Below, piece after piece: positions 18,243 to 27,904 of a stretch of 64,000 nucleotides of DNA (its first letter is position 1; every line of letters begins with the position of its first letter). Source of the stretch: Stappia sp. (GTDB lineage: Bacteria > Pseudomonadota > Alphaproteobacteria > Rhizobiales > Stappiaceae); contig PBLF01000028.1 in the NCBI GenBank assembly GCA_002722295.1, forward strand, positions 1 to 64,000, in the 5' to 3' direction. The notes below the pieces were generated by a model that was not told where the DNA came from, made no database searches, and saw only the letters and a program-made list of their open reading frames with translations. Both the position numbers and the translations under genes were made by a program.

Positions 18243-19901
18243 ATGCCGGGGGACGTGCGCGATCTGGGCGCCTGGGACTATGTGATCGTCGGGGCCGGAT
18301 CGGCGGGCTGCGTGCTCGCCAACAGGCTTTCCGCGGATCCGGACATGAAGGTTCTCCTGCTCGAGGCGGGCGGACGAGACGACTATATCTGGATCCACAT
18401 TCCCGTCGGATACCTCTACTGCATGGGCAACCCGCGCACGGACTGGGGCTTCAAGACCGCCCCGGAAGCGGGATTGAACGGCCGCTCGCTGGCCTATCCG
18501 CGAGGACGTGTCCTGGGCGGATGCTCGGCGATCAACGGCATGATCTACATGCGCGGACAGGCGCGTGATTTCGACGGCTGGCGCCAGGCGGGCCTTGAGG
18601 GCTGGGGCTGGGACGACGTGCTGCCGCTGTTCCGCCGCGCCGAGGATCATTACGAACTGTCCGACGATGTACATGGGCAGGGCGGGGAGACCCGCGTCGA
18701 GCAGCAGCGCCTGTCATGGGACATTCTCGATGCCGTGCGCGATGCCTGCGAGGAAATCGGCATTCCGAAGGTCGACGACTTCAACCGTGGCGACAATTTC
18801 GGGTCCTCCTATTTTCATGTCACGCAGCGCGGCGGCATTCGCTGGACGGCGGCCAAGGGCTTCCTGAAGCCTGTCGCGGGCCGGCCCAATCTCAAGGTCG
18901 TCACCGGCGCGCAGGCGCGGCGCATCGTCCTGGGCGAGACCGGACGGGCCGAGGCGGTCGAACTGACCGTGGACGGCGTTCCCGCGATCGCCCGTGCCAA
19001 TGGGGAGATCATCCTGTCGGCCGGAGCCATCGGTTCGCCGCAACTGCTGGAGCTGTCGGGCATCGGCGATCCGAAGGTGCTGGGCAAGACCGGCATCGAA
19101 ACGCTGGTCGAGGCGCCATCCGTCGGCGGGAACCTGCAGGACCACCTCCAGATCCGCACGATCTTCAAGGTGTCAAACGCCGTCACGCTCAACGAACGGG
19201 CCGGTTCGCTCTTCGGCAAGGCGCGTATCGCGCTCGAGTACGCGCTGTCGCGGTCGGGGCCGATGTCGATGGCGCCGTCGCAACTCGGCGTCTTCGCCAG
19301 GTCCGACCCGGCCTTCGAGACCGCGAACGTGGAGTTCCACGTCCAGCCCCTGTCCCTCGACAAGTTCGGCGAGCCCCTGCATCCCTTCCCGGCGATTACC
19401 CTCAGCGTCTGCAACCTGCGGCCGGAGAGCCGGGGCAGCGTGCATGTGGTTTCGCCCGATGCGGCGGCCCATCCCGAGATCCGGCCCAACTATCTGGCGA
19501 CCGCCGGGGACCGCCAGGTCGCGGCCGACAGCATCCGCCTTGCCCGGAAGGTGATGGCCAGCGACGCCATGCAGGCGTTCTCGCCGCGCGAGCACCTGCC
19601 GGGAGCGCTGGTGCGCTCCGATGAGGATCTGGCCCGGGCAGCCGGCGACATCGGCACGACGATCTTCCATCCGGTGGGAACTTGCCGTATGGGAAGCGAC
19701 GAGGCCTCGGTGGTCGACGCGCGTCTCAACGTGCGCGGCGTGCCGGGTCTCCGGGTGGCCGACGCCTCGGTGATGCCGACGATCACCTCGGGCAACACCG
19801 CCGCACCGACGATGATGATCGCGGAGAAGGCGGCGGAGATGATCCGCGCGGACCGGCGCGCCGCGATGCCTGCCGGACGGGCCGCGAGCGTCGGCGGGTA
19901 A
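18243..19901 (+). CDS. GMC-family FAD oxidoreductase (choline/alcohol dehydrogenase-like)
   Basis: 552 residues. The N-terminal ADP-binding motif YVIVGAGSAGCVLANRLS is followed by the GMC signature 1 (YPRGRVLGGCSAINGMIYMRG) and signature 2 (GAIGSPQLLELSGIGD). The C-terminal HPVGTCRMG holds the catalytic histidine, and SGNTAAPTMMIAEKAAEMI closes the FAD site. These enzymes oxidise primary alcohols such as choline or other alcohols to aldehydes. No betaine aldehyde dehydrogenase or betI is adjacent, so choline is not supported, and the electron acceptor is unknown. The ribosome site GGGAGGAGCG is strong. The DctB gene follows after 52 nt on the same strand. Confidence 0.92.
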   Translation: MPGDVRDLGAWDYVIVGAGSAGCVLANRLSADPDMKVLLLEAGGRDDYIWIHIPVGYLYCMGNPRTDWGFKTAPEAGLNGRSLAYPRGRVLGGCSAINGMIYMRGQARDFDGWRQAGLEGWGWDDVLPLFRRAEDHYELSDDVHGQGGETRVEQQRLSWDILDAVRDACEEIGIPKVDDFNRGDNFGSSYFHVTQRGGIRWTAAKGFLKPVAGRPNLKVVTGAQARRIVLGETGRAEAVELTVDGVPAIARANGEIILSAGAIGSPQLLELSGIGDPKVLGKTGIETLVEAPSVGGNLQDHLQIRTIFKVSNAVTLNERAGSLFGKARIALEYALSRSGPMSMAPSQLGVFARSDPAFETANVEFHVQPLSLDKFGEPLHPFPAITLSVCNLRPESRGSVHVVSPDAAAHPEIRPNYLATAGDRQVAADSIRLARKVMASDAMQAFSPREHLPGALVRSDEDLARAAGDIGTTIFHPVGTCRMGSDEASVVDARLNVRGVPGLRVADASVMPTITSGNTAAPTMMIAEKAAEMIRADRRAAMPAGRAASVGG

Positions 19902-19953
19902 GCCGGCGCAGGCGCTGCGACACGGGTACCGCAGAACAGGCAGGGCGGAATAC

Positions 19954-21777
19954 ATGCTGATGCGCAAGGCACGGCGTCATGGCGCGCATCTTCTTGTCGC
20001 GGGCATCGCGTTGCCGGCGGTCGTGCTCGTCGGCTGGATCACCTTCGTCACCGCCGACCGGCTCTTCGGCGCCGAGGTCGTCACCCGGGCCGATGCCATC
20101 CTGTCGGTGCAATCGGCGACGCTTGAGCGCCAGCTCGACAAGTTCCGCCTTCTGCCGCCGCTCCTCGCGCAGCGTCCGGACGTGCGCGCACTGATTGCCG
20201 CCCGCGACAGGGACAAGGGCGAGCGTACGGCGGCGATTGCCGCCGGCATGGCGGGCGCGGACGAGGTTGCCTTCCTCGACCGGCAGGGCGTTCTTATCGC
20301 AACGAGCCACCTCGTACCGCGTCTGGCCATCGTCTATCCGCAGGACATCGGGCCGTTGCCTTTCGCCGAGGCGCTGGAGGGGCGACTGGGGCGTGCCTAT
20401 CGTCAGGGAACGCCCCAGGCTCCCGGATCCTATGTTTTCGCCTCGGCCGTGCGCGACGAGACGGGCGTGATCGGCGTCGTGGCGGTGCGGGTCAGTCTCG
20501 CGGAAGTGGAACAGGCATGGGCCCTCACCCCGGCGCCCATCGTCGCCGTGGATGCCGACGGGTCGATTGTCGCTTCCAACCGTGCCGAATGGCGCGGCCA
20601 GAAGCTTGGCACCCATGTGCAGGCGACCGGCCCGCGGACCGTTCGACAGCGCGTGGCGGGAGAGAGCGGCCGCTCGGGGCCCGGAGGCGAGGCCGGCGCC
20701 ATGACGGTGCGCATCAACGGGGATGACCGGAGCGCTCCCTATCTGATGGTCGACTGCACGCTGCCGGTTCTCGACTGGCGCATCGCCGCCTTTGCCGACC
20801 TTTCGGACGCCGTGTCGCAGGCGCGCAAGGCCACGGCCATTGCGGTTCTCCTGATGCTGCTTCTGTCGGGTGGCGCGTGGGTCGCGGCCGACCGGCGGCA
20901 GGCGGCGCTGCGCCGGATGCGCGAGAACCGGCTTTCGGCGCTGCGCCTGGAGCGCAAGGTGAGGTCGCGAACCCGGGATCTGTCGGAAGCCAACCGCCGC
21001 CTTGCCGAGGAGGTGCGGGAACGCGAGGCGGCCGAGGCCGAATTGCGCTCCATGCAGGCGGATCTTGTGCAGGCGGCCAAGATGGCGACTCTCGGGCAGA
21101 TGTCGGCGGCGCTTTCGCACGAGTTCAACCAGCCGCTTGCCGCTATCCGCTCTACCGCCGACAACGCGCGCCTTTTCATCGAGCGCGAGAAGCCGGAGCG
21201 TGCCCTTTCCGGCCTCGACCGTATCGTCGGCATGGTCGAGCGGATGGCCGAGATCTCGAGAATCCTCAAGGGATTCAGCCGTCGGGCCGGAACCGACCTG
21301 AAACCGACGGCCGTCAAGCCGGCGCTCGACGAAGCGGTCATGCTGCTCTCGCCAAGGCTCAAGCAGTCCGGTGCAAGTCTTGTCATCGATCCGGTCGATC
21401 CGTCGATCCGGGTCCTGGGCGGCCATGTGCGGCTGGAGCAGGTGCTGCTCAATCTGGTGGCCAATGCCCTCGACGCCGTGGAGGGGCGCGCGGACGGGCT
21501 CGTGCGTGTCGAGGTTCGGACACTGGAAGACGGCAATGTGGTCATCCGGGTCGCGGACAACGGGCCGGGGATCGATGCGGATGTGATGGCCCGGGTCTTC
21601 GACCCCTTCTTCACCACCAAGGATGTGGGAAAGGGCTTGGGGCTGGGATTGTCGATCGCCTACAAGATCGTTCACGACTTTTCGGGAACGCTCGTCGCGG
21701 GCGCCGCGCCGGAAGGCGGGGCGGAGTTCACCGTGCGGCTTCGCGCGGCCGATGCGGCACTCGACGCGGCGCAGTAA
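19954..21777 (+). CDS. dctB: C4-dicarboxylate sensor histidine kinase
   Basis: 607 residues with DctB architecture: one membrane helix at about 13-33, a large periplasmic sensor (about 35-285, PDC fold by family), a second helix at about 290-310, a coiled-coil linker, then the kinase. The phosphorylated His is residue 389 in ALSHEFNQPL. The N box is LNLVANALDAV, with G boxes DNGPGID and GKGLGLGLSIAYKI. It senses dicarboxylates outside and phosphorylates DctD, encoded 37 nt downstream. Here the pair sits next to a TRAP transporter rather than dctA. Confidence 0.92.
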   Translation: MLMRKARRHGAHLLVAGIALPAVVLVGWITFVTADRLFGAEVVTRADAILSVQSATLERQLDKFRLLPPLLAQRPDVRALIAARDRDKGERTAAIAAGMAGADEVAFLDRQGVLIATSHLVPRLAIVYPQDIGPLPFAEALEGRLGRAYRQGTPQAPGSYVFASAVRDETGVIGVVAVRVSLAEVEQAWALTPAPIVAVDADGSIVASNRAEWRGQKLGTHVQATGPRTVRQRVAGESGRSGPGGEAGAMTVRINGDDRSAPYLMVDCTLPVLDWRIAAFADLSDAVSQARKATAIAVLLMLLLSGGAWVAADRRQAALRRMRENRLSALRLERKVRSRTRDLSEANRRLAEEVREREAAEAELRSMQADLVQAAKMATLGQMSAALSHEFNQPLAAIRSTADNARLFIEREKPERALSGLDRIVGMVERMAEISRILKGFSRRAGTDLKPTAVKPALDEAVMLLSPRLKQSGASLVIDPVDPSIRVLGGHVRLEQVLLNLVANALDAVEGRADGLVRVEVRTLEDGNVVIRVADNGPGIDADVMARVFDPFFTTKDVGKGLGLGLSIAYKIVHDFSGTLVAGAAPEGGAEFTVRLRAADAALDAAQ

Positions 21778-21814
21778 CCCGGCAGGCAAGGCAAGCGAAT
21801 ACGGCGGGGGGTAC

Positions 21815-23134
<1,320 letters not shown>

Positions 23135-23150
23135 GCCCGTCCGCCCGGCG

Positions 23151-23194
23151 GTGTGTCGCCCGCTACCCATTCGTGTCCAGGCGATGTGTCACCG
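23151..23194 (+). promoter_or_regulatory. Possible DctD upstream activator sites
   Basis: GGTG..TCGCC near 23150-23160 is mirrored by GGCGA..CACC at 23180-23193, and GTGTC occurs at 23153, 23173 and 23186. This lies 85-125 bp upstream of the -24 element, the normal distance for enhancer sites of sigma-54 activators. Binding by DctD is inference. Confidence 0.35.
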
Positions 23195-23276
23195 ATGACC
23201 CGCCGGGGCGGGCCCCGGGGCGCCGGGTGTTTGAGGAGGGCGCTGAACCCGGCGCTTTTCCTTTGCCCGCGCATTT

Positions 23277-23292
23277 TGGCACATGGCTTGCT
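23277..23292 (+). promoter_or_regulatory. Sigma-54 (-24/-12) promoter of dctPQM
   Basis: TGGCAC-ATGGC-TTGCT matches the sigma-54 consensus TGGCAC-N5-TTGCW exactly. The invariant GG (23278-23279) and GC (23290-23291) have the required 12-bp spacing. It is 107 bp before the dctP start and downstream of the gene for a sigma-54 activator. Transcription would begin near 23303. Confidence 0.88.
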
Positions 23293-23398
23293 AACATGAT
23301 GGCGCGAATGACTGGCCGGGGGGCATGACACACCCGGTCGGCGCAACCGGCCGCGTGCCATCCGGCAACGCGGCCCGACCAGTGTCTGGGAGGACATC

Positions 23399-24403
23399 AT
23401 GAAGACTTTCGCTCTTGCGGCCGTCGCGGCCGCAACCTTCGCCCTTGCGTCTCCGGCTCTTGCCGAGGACTGCCAGGATGGCGAGATGGTCATCAAGTTC
23501 AGCCACGTCGTCGCCGCCTCGGGTCATCCCAAGGGCGATGCCGCGACGATGCTCGCCGAGCGCGTCAACAAGGAGATGGACGGCAAGGCCTGCATGCAGG
23601 TGTTCCCGAACTCGCAGCTCTTCGACGATGACAAGGTGATGGAGGCCCTGCTTCTGGGCGACGTCCAGCTCGCCGCACCGTCCCTGTCGAAGTTCGAGGC
23701 CTATACGCTCAAGTATCGCCTGTTCGACCTTCCCTTCCTGTTCAACGACCTGAGCTCGGTCGACCGCTTCGCGGCCAGCGAGCCGGGCAAGAACCTGCTC
23801 AACGCCATGACCGACGTGGGCTTCATCGGCCTCGGCTACTGGAGCTCGGGCATGAAGCAGTTCTCGGCCAACAAGCCGCTGCTGGTGCCCAGCGACGCGG
23901 AAGGGCTGAAGTTCCGCATCCAGACCTCGGACGTCGCCGAGGCGATGATCGCGGCCATGGGTGCCAACGCCCAGAAGCTCGCCTTCAAGGAAGTCTACGG
24001 CGCGCTGCAGACGGGCGTGGTGGACGGTCAGGAGAACACCTGGTCGAACATCTACACCCAGAAGTTCTTCGAGGTGCAGGACGGCATCACCGAGACCAAT
24101 CACCAGGTGCTGGCCTACCTTCTGGTCACCTCCGACGAGTGGCTGGGCGGTCTCGACGATGATGTGCGCGAGCAGTTCCTGAAGATCGTCGACGAGGTCA
24201 CGATCGAGGCCAACGCGCAGGTTGCGGCCAAGGAAGCGGCCAACCGCCAGAAGATCCTCGACGCGGGCAGCACGATCCGCGTTCTGACGCCGGAGCAGCG
24301 CAAGGCCTGGGTCGACGCGATGAAGCCGGTGTGGGGCGAGTTTCGCGACGACATCGGTCAGGACCTGATCGACGCCGCGCAGTCGTCCAACAACGCCGGC
24401 TAA
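23399..24403 (+). CDS. dctP: TRAP transporter solute-binding protein DctP
   Basis: 334 residues. The signal peptide (MKTFALAAVAAATFALASPALAE) is cut after ALA. The mature protein has the DctP-family features KFSHVVAASGHPKG, the conserved ligand Arg in GLKFRIQTSDV, GALQTGVVDGQENTW and the long connecting helix. It binds C4-dicarboxylates such as succinate, fumarate or malate in the periplasm and hands them to DctQM. Expression is tied to DctB/DctD by the sigma-54 promoter. ATG 23399 follows GGGAGGAC. A GC hairpin follows the stop codon. Confidence 0.94.
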   Translation: MKTFALAAVAAATFALASPALAEDCQDGEMVIKFSHVVAASGHPKGDAATMLAERVNKEMDGKACMQVFPNSQLFDDDKVMEALLLGDVQLAAPSLSKFEAYTLKYRLFDLPFLFNDLSSVDRFAASEPGKNLLNAMTDVGFIGLGYWSSGMKQFSANKPLLVPSDAEGLKFRIQTSDVAEAMIAAMGANAQKLAFKEVYGALQTGVVDGQENTWSNIYTQKFFEVQDGITETNHQVLAYLLVTSDEWLGGLDDDVREQFLKIVDEVTIEANAQVAAKEAANRQKILDAGSTIRVLTPEQRKAWVDAMKPVWGEFRDDIGQDLIDAAQSSNNAG

Positions 24404-24418
24404 GCACCGACGCGACAA

Positions 24419-24455
24419 GCCGGCGGGGCCTGGGTTCATGCCCGGTCCCGCCGGC
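24419..24455 (+). other. GC hairpin after dctP
   Basis: GCCGGCGGG (24419-24427) pairs with CCCGCCGGC (24447-24455), and the inner bases continue the stem with one bulge to a TTCATG loop. It starts 16 nt after the dctP stop, with no T run, and is followed by a perfect CGCGCTCGAGCGCG palindrome at 24462-24475. It likely stabilises the dctP message and lowers dctQM expression. Confidence 0.65.
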
Positions 24456-24583
24456 CACGCCCGCGCTCGAGCGCGAGCGTGGTGTGCAAGCCGCCGCCCG
24501 ATCCTCGCGATCACGGGCGGACAGGCAACGCGTTCCGAAAACATAACGGCCCCGCATGGACGGGGATGCCCATGGGGGGACAG

Positions 24584-25204
24584 ATGCAACGCGTCGACAA
24601 TTGGGTCACGCGCTTCGAGGAGGGCGTCATCGCCTTTCTTCTGGCCGCGATGACCATCGTTTCCTTCACGCAGGTCGTGGCGCGCTACGGCTTCAACTCC
24701 GGCTGGACCGGCGCGCTCGAGTTCACCCGGATCCTCTTCGCCTGGCTCATCCTGTTCGGCATGAGCTACGGGGTGAAGATCGGGTCGCATCTGGGTGTCG
24801 ACGCGGTGATCCGGCTGTTTCCCCGTCCCGTCTTTCGCGCGCTTGCCGTTTTCGGCGCGCTTTGCGGCGTCGCCTATGCGGTGATCCTGCTGCACTCGGA
24901 CTGGCTTCAGATCTTCGGCGCCAACGCCCGTGGCGGCGCCTGGGACTACTGGTCGAAGATGTACAAGATCGGCATCGGCCTCGACGATCTCAGGTACCCC
25001 GAGTTCCTGCAGGACAGCCTCGGCGTCCAGGAGCGGGTGCAGCGCTGGATCGCCTATCTGATCCTTCCTGTCGGACTGGCCCTGTTCGCGTTTCGTTGCG
25101 CGGAGGCCGTCTGGCAGATCCTCACCGGTGAACGCGAGATGATGATCGCCGCCCACGAGGCGGAAGAACTCGTCGCCGAAAACAAAGACGTTCTGAAGGA
25201 CTGA
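24584..25204 (+). CDS. dctQ: TRAP transporter small membrane subunit DctQ
   Basis: 206 residues with four hydrophobic segments (about 17-37, 50-70, 90-112 and 158-180). The family pattern is seen in MTIVSFTQVVARYGF and in LEFTRILFAWLILFGMSYGVKIGSHLGVD. DctQ supports the large DctM permease and the binding-protein interaction. A hydrophilic loop between helices 3 and 4 (ANARGGAWDYWSKMYKIG and onward) is longer than in most DctQ proteins. Start 24584 is chosen because GGGGGG lies just upstream and the first helix follows at a normal distance. DctM starts 10 nt after the stop. Confidence 0.88.
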   Translation: MQRVDNWVTRFEEGVIAFLLAAMTIVSFTQVVARYGFNSGWTGALEFTRILFAWLILFGMSYGVKIGSHLGVDAVIRLFPRPVFRALAVFGALCGVAYAVILLHSDWLQIFGANARGGAWDYWSKMYKIGIGLDDLRYPEFLQDSLGVQERVQRWIAYLILPVGLALFAFRCAEAVWQILTGEREMMIAAHEAEELVAENKDVLKD

Positions 25205-25214
25205 GGGTCACGAC

Positions 25215-26618
25215 ATGGAAGCCGCCGTTCTCTTTATCCTCGTCCTCGGCCTGCTGTTTCTCGGCGTGCCGATCGCCATCTCGCTCGGTCTGTCGAGCGT
25301 GCTGACGATTGCCTTCTTCTCCAACGATTCCGTCTCCTCCGTCGCCCTGCAGCTTTTCACGGCGTCGCAGAACTACACGCTGCTCGCGATCCCCTTCTTC
25401 ATCCTGGCCTCGGCATTCATGTCGACGGGCGGCGTGGCGCGGCGCATCATTCGCTTCGCCATCGCCTGTGTCGGGCACTTTCGCGGCGGACTTGCGATCG
25501 CAGCCGTCTTCTCCTGCATGCTCTTCGCGGCGTTGTCGGGATCCTCGCCGGCAACGGTGGTCGCCATCGGCACCATCGCCATCGCGGGCATGCGGCAGGT
25601 GGGCTACACCAAGGAGTTCGCGGCGGGCGTGATCGCCAACGCCGGCACGCTCGGCATTCTCATCCCGCCTTCCATCGTGATGGTCGTCTACGCCGCCGCG
25701 ACGGACGTGTCGGTCGGGCGCATGTTCCTGGCCGGCGTCATTCCGGGCCTTGTCGCGGGCCTCATGCTGATGGTCGCGATTTACGTCAACGCGCGCATCA
25801 AGAACATGCCGAAGCAGCCCTTCGCGGGCTTCGGCGAGGTGCTGTCCTCGGCCGGTGAGGCGGGCTTCGGCCTGCTGCTCATCGTCATCATCCTGGGCGG
25901 CATCTACGGCGGCGTGTTCACGCCGACCGAAGCCGCGTCCGTGGCGGCCGTCTATGCCTTCCTGATCGCGGTCTTCATCTATCGCGACATGGGCCCGCTC
26001 AAGGGTGTGCCCATGCGCCATCCGGGAGAGAGCCTTGGCGAGGCAGTCGCGCGCAACCTCTGGCTGACCGTGATCCGCTTCGTGCCGGCCTGTTTCCACA
26101 AGGACACGAAGAAGGTGCTGGTGGACGCGGGCAAGACGACGATCATGCTGATGTTCATCATCGTCAACGCGCTGCTGTTCGCCCACACGCTGACGGCGGA
26201 GCGCATCCCGCAGGCGATCACCGACTGGATGATCGGGGCCGGCTTCACCTGGTTCACCTTCCTGATTGCCGTGAACATCCTGCTGCTGATCGGCGGGCAG
26301 TTCATGGAGCCCTCGGGCCTGCTGCTGATCGTGGCTCCGGTGGTGTTCCCCATCGGTATCGAGCTCGGGGTGGACCCGATCCATCTCGGCATCATCATGG
26401 TGGTGAACATGGAAATCGGCATGATCCCCCCGCCGATCGGTCTCAACCTGTTCGTGACATCAGGAATAACGGGGATGAGTCTTGTGCAGGTGGTCCGCGC
26501 CGCGGCTCCCTTCGTGCTGATCCTGATGCTGTTCCTGGTGCTGGTGACCTATGTGCCGGCGCTCTCCACCTGGCTGCCCTACTCTCTGATGGGGCCGGAG
26601 ATCATCACGAACCGCTAG
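25215..26618 (+). CDS. dctM: TRAP transporter large permease DctM
   Basis: 467 residues with about 12 membrane segments. DctM motifs include LGVPIAISLGLSS, FFILASAFMSTGGVARRI, AALSGSSPATVVAIG, GILIPPSIVMVVYAAATD and a C-terminal PPPIGLNLFVTSGI block. It is the sodium-coupled translocation subunit and works with DctP and DctQ. The central loop (about residues 255-300, RDMGPLKGVPMRHPGESLGE) is somewhat extended. A strong hairpin terminator follows 23 nt after the stop, so dctPQM is a complete operon. Confidence 0.94.
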   Translation: MEAAVLFILVLGLLFLGVPIAISLGLSSVLTIAFFSNDSVSSVALQLFTASQNYTLLAIPFFILASAFMSTGGVARRIIRFAIACVGHFRGGLAIAAVFSCMLFAALSGSSPATVVAIGTIAIAGMRQVGYTKEFAAGVIANAGTLGILIPPSIVMVVYAAATDVSVGRMFLAGVIPGLVAGLMLMVAIYVNARIKNMPKQPFAGFGEVLSSAGEAGFGLLLIVIILGGIYGGVFTPTEAASVAAVYAFLIAVFIYRDMGPLKGVPMRHPGESLGEAVARNLWLTVIRFVPACFHKDTKKVLVDAGKTTIMLMFIIVNALLFAHTLTAERIPQAITDWMIGAGFTWFTFLIAVNILLLIGGQFMEPSGLLLIVAPVVFPIGIELGVDPIHLGIIMVVNMEIGMIPPPIGLNLFVTSGITGMSLVQVVRAAAPFVLILMLFLVLVTYVPALSTWLPYSLMGPEIITNR

Positions 26619-26641
26619 GCACCGAGAAATCCGTTGCACGG

Positions 26642-26693
26642 GGCCGCCCGGAAGATACCGCTTGTCGGTGACCTTCCGGGCGGCCTTTGTTTG
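26642..26693 (+). terminator. Intrinsic terminator of dctPQM
   Basis: GGCCGCCCGGAAG (26642-26654) pairs perfectly over 13 bp with CTTCCGGGCGGCC (26673-26685), and TTTGTTTG follows. The stem, its strength and the T-rich tail fit a rho-independent terminator. Confidence 0.88.
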
Positions 26694-26852
26694 TGCTCAT
26701 CCCATGGCGGCAAAAGGATCTTTCTTGAGCGCGGCCTGAGGGGAAATTTTCGTCTTTCGAGGTGCCTTGCGCCCCGCCCGTTCGAAAGCACATTTGGCGT
26801 ACTGTCTGGTACGGTTCCCGTCAGTCGTCATGCCTGTGGGGAGGGACTAGCC

Positions 26853-27395
26853 GTGCAAGGTACGACAGGAGGCGCGCGCCCGCGCCTGCTCTTTCATCCA
26901 GGGCGCAGCAATCCGGTCCGGATCAACGCTCTCGGCGCGCCTTCGGCGCGTCACGTGCGCCTGGCGCTGGAGCCGGGGCGAACGCTCTACGAGGCCATTG
27001 TCGAGCCGCTGGCCGGCATCGGCATCCGCAATGCCTCTCTGACCATTCTGGGAGGCACCTTCCAGCGCCTCTCCTATTGTGTTGCTCCGCCCGATCCGAG
27101 CGGGCGGGCGGTGATCGCCTACACCGCGCCGATCGACGCCGGCATGGCCGAGATGGTTTTCGGCAACGCCACTCTCGGGGTCAGCCTCGAGAACAAGCCG
27201 CTCGTTCATTGCCACGCCACGATCCGTACCGGGGACGGCGAGATGCGCGGCGGCCATATCCTGACCGAGGACTGCATCGTCGGCGTCGATCCGATTCCGG
27301 CCCTGGTCACGGGGCTCGAGGGCTTCGACGTGCGCCAGGCGCATGATCCGGAGACGAACATTCCGCTGCTTCAGCCGATGAAGGAGAGTGCCTGA
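26853..27395 (+). CDS. PPC/DUF296-domain protein (single domain, His motif intact)
   Basis: 180 residues from a GTG start with GGGAGGGA seven bases upstream. One PPC (DUF296) domain covers about residues 20-175, with LALEPGRTLYEAIVEPLAGIG at the front and the metal-type pattern LVHCHATIRTGDGEMRGGHIL (HxH plus GGH) in the middle. In known PPC structures such histidines bind a metal. In plants the domain is linked to AT-hook DNA-binding proteins; bacterial members have no settled function. The gene overlaps the next PPC gene by TGATG. The two together correspond to the two halves of the fused protein encoded at 27905-28762. Confidence 0.82.
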   Translation: MQGTTGGARPRLLFHPGRSNPVRINALGAPSARHVRLALEPGRTLYEAIVEPLAGIGIRNASLTILGGTFQRLSYCVAPPDPSGRAVIAYTAPIDAGMAEMVFGNATLGVSLENKPLVHCHATIRTGDGEMRGGHILTEDCIVGVDPIPALVTGLEGFDVRQAHDPETNIPLLQPMKESA

Positions 27396-27808
27396 TGGGA
27401 GAGATGAGCCAGGATCCGGGGGCCGTCGTCGAGAGCGGCCAGATGGGCCGCGTCGCCTATGCGCGTATCGCTCCCAACGAGGATCTCGTCCACGCGGTGG
27501 AGAAACTCTGCCTTGCCGAGGGATTCCGCAATGCCTTCGTGCGTGGCGCGCTGGGCAGCCTGGTGGATGCGACGCTTGCAACCCAGTCGGGCGACGTTCT
27601 GCAGATCCGGGGGCCGGCGGTCGAGATCGTCAGCCTCGCCGGCGAGGTGCGCGAACAGGGCGACGGGTCGCTTTGCGCGCGGTTGTCGGGTGTCGTGGCC
27701 GACACGGAGGGACGCATTTTCGGCGGACCGTTCGTGCCCGGCGGCAACATGATCTGCATGACTTTCGAGATCACGCTCGAGGAGTGGATTCCCGACGCGG
27801 CCGGGTAG
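27395..27808 (+). CDS. PPC/DUF296-domain protein (His motif lost)
   Basis: 137 residues, one PPC domain (IAPNEDLVHAVEKLCLAEGFRNAFVRGALGS to the C-terminal NMICMTFEITLEEW). In place of the HxH...GGH pattern of its upstream partner it has CARLSGVVADTEGRIFGGPF, so the metal-type histidines are gone. It is translated by coupling from the preceding gene (TGATG overlap), so the two probably form a hetero-oligomer. It is most like the C-terminal half of the fused protein on the other strand (GSL, PGGN/HGAN and MTFE/VTFE landmarks). A bidirectional terminator follows. Function is unknown. Confidence 0.8.
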   Translation: MGEMSQDPGAVVESGQMGRVAYARIAPNEDLVHAVEKLCLAEGFRNAFVRGALGSLVDATLATQSGDVLQIRGPAVEIVSLAGEVREQGDGSLCARLSGVVADTEGRIFGGPFVPGGNMICMTFEITLEEWIPDAAG

Positions 27809-27845
27809 GGGCGCCTCGTCCGGGTTTTCCATGCCTGAAATCATG

Positions 27846-27881
27846 AAAAAGGGGCGGTCTCTCGCGAGGTCGCCCCTTTTT
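27846..27881. terminator. Bidirectional terminator between convergent PPC genes
   Basis: AAAAAGGGGCG (27846-27856) pairs over 11 bp with CGCCCCTTTTT (27871-27881). It offers a T run on both strands and lies between the ends of the two convergent transcripts. Confidence 0.9.
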
Positions 27882-27904
27882 GGTCATTCGGCCGAAGGTG
27901 GCCC

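Noticed and set aside
18243..19901. Calling the GMC oxidoreductase choline dehydrogenase betA
   Set aside because: No betaine aldehyde dehydrogenase, betI or choline transporter gene is adjacent, and GMC enzymes cover many alcohols.
24462..24475. Perfect palindrome CGCGCTCGAGCGCG as an operator
   Set aside because: It lies inside the dctP-dctQ spacer, next to the hairpin, and is made of GC alternation that occurs by chance in such DNA; no regulator link is visible.
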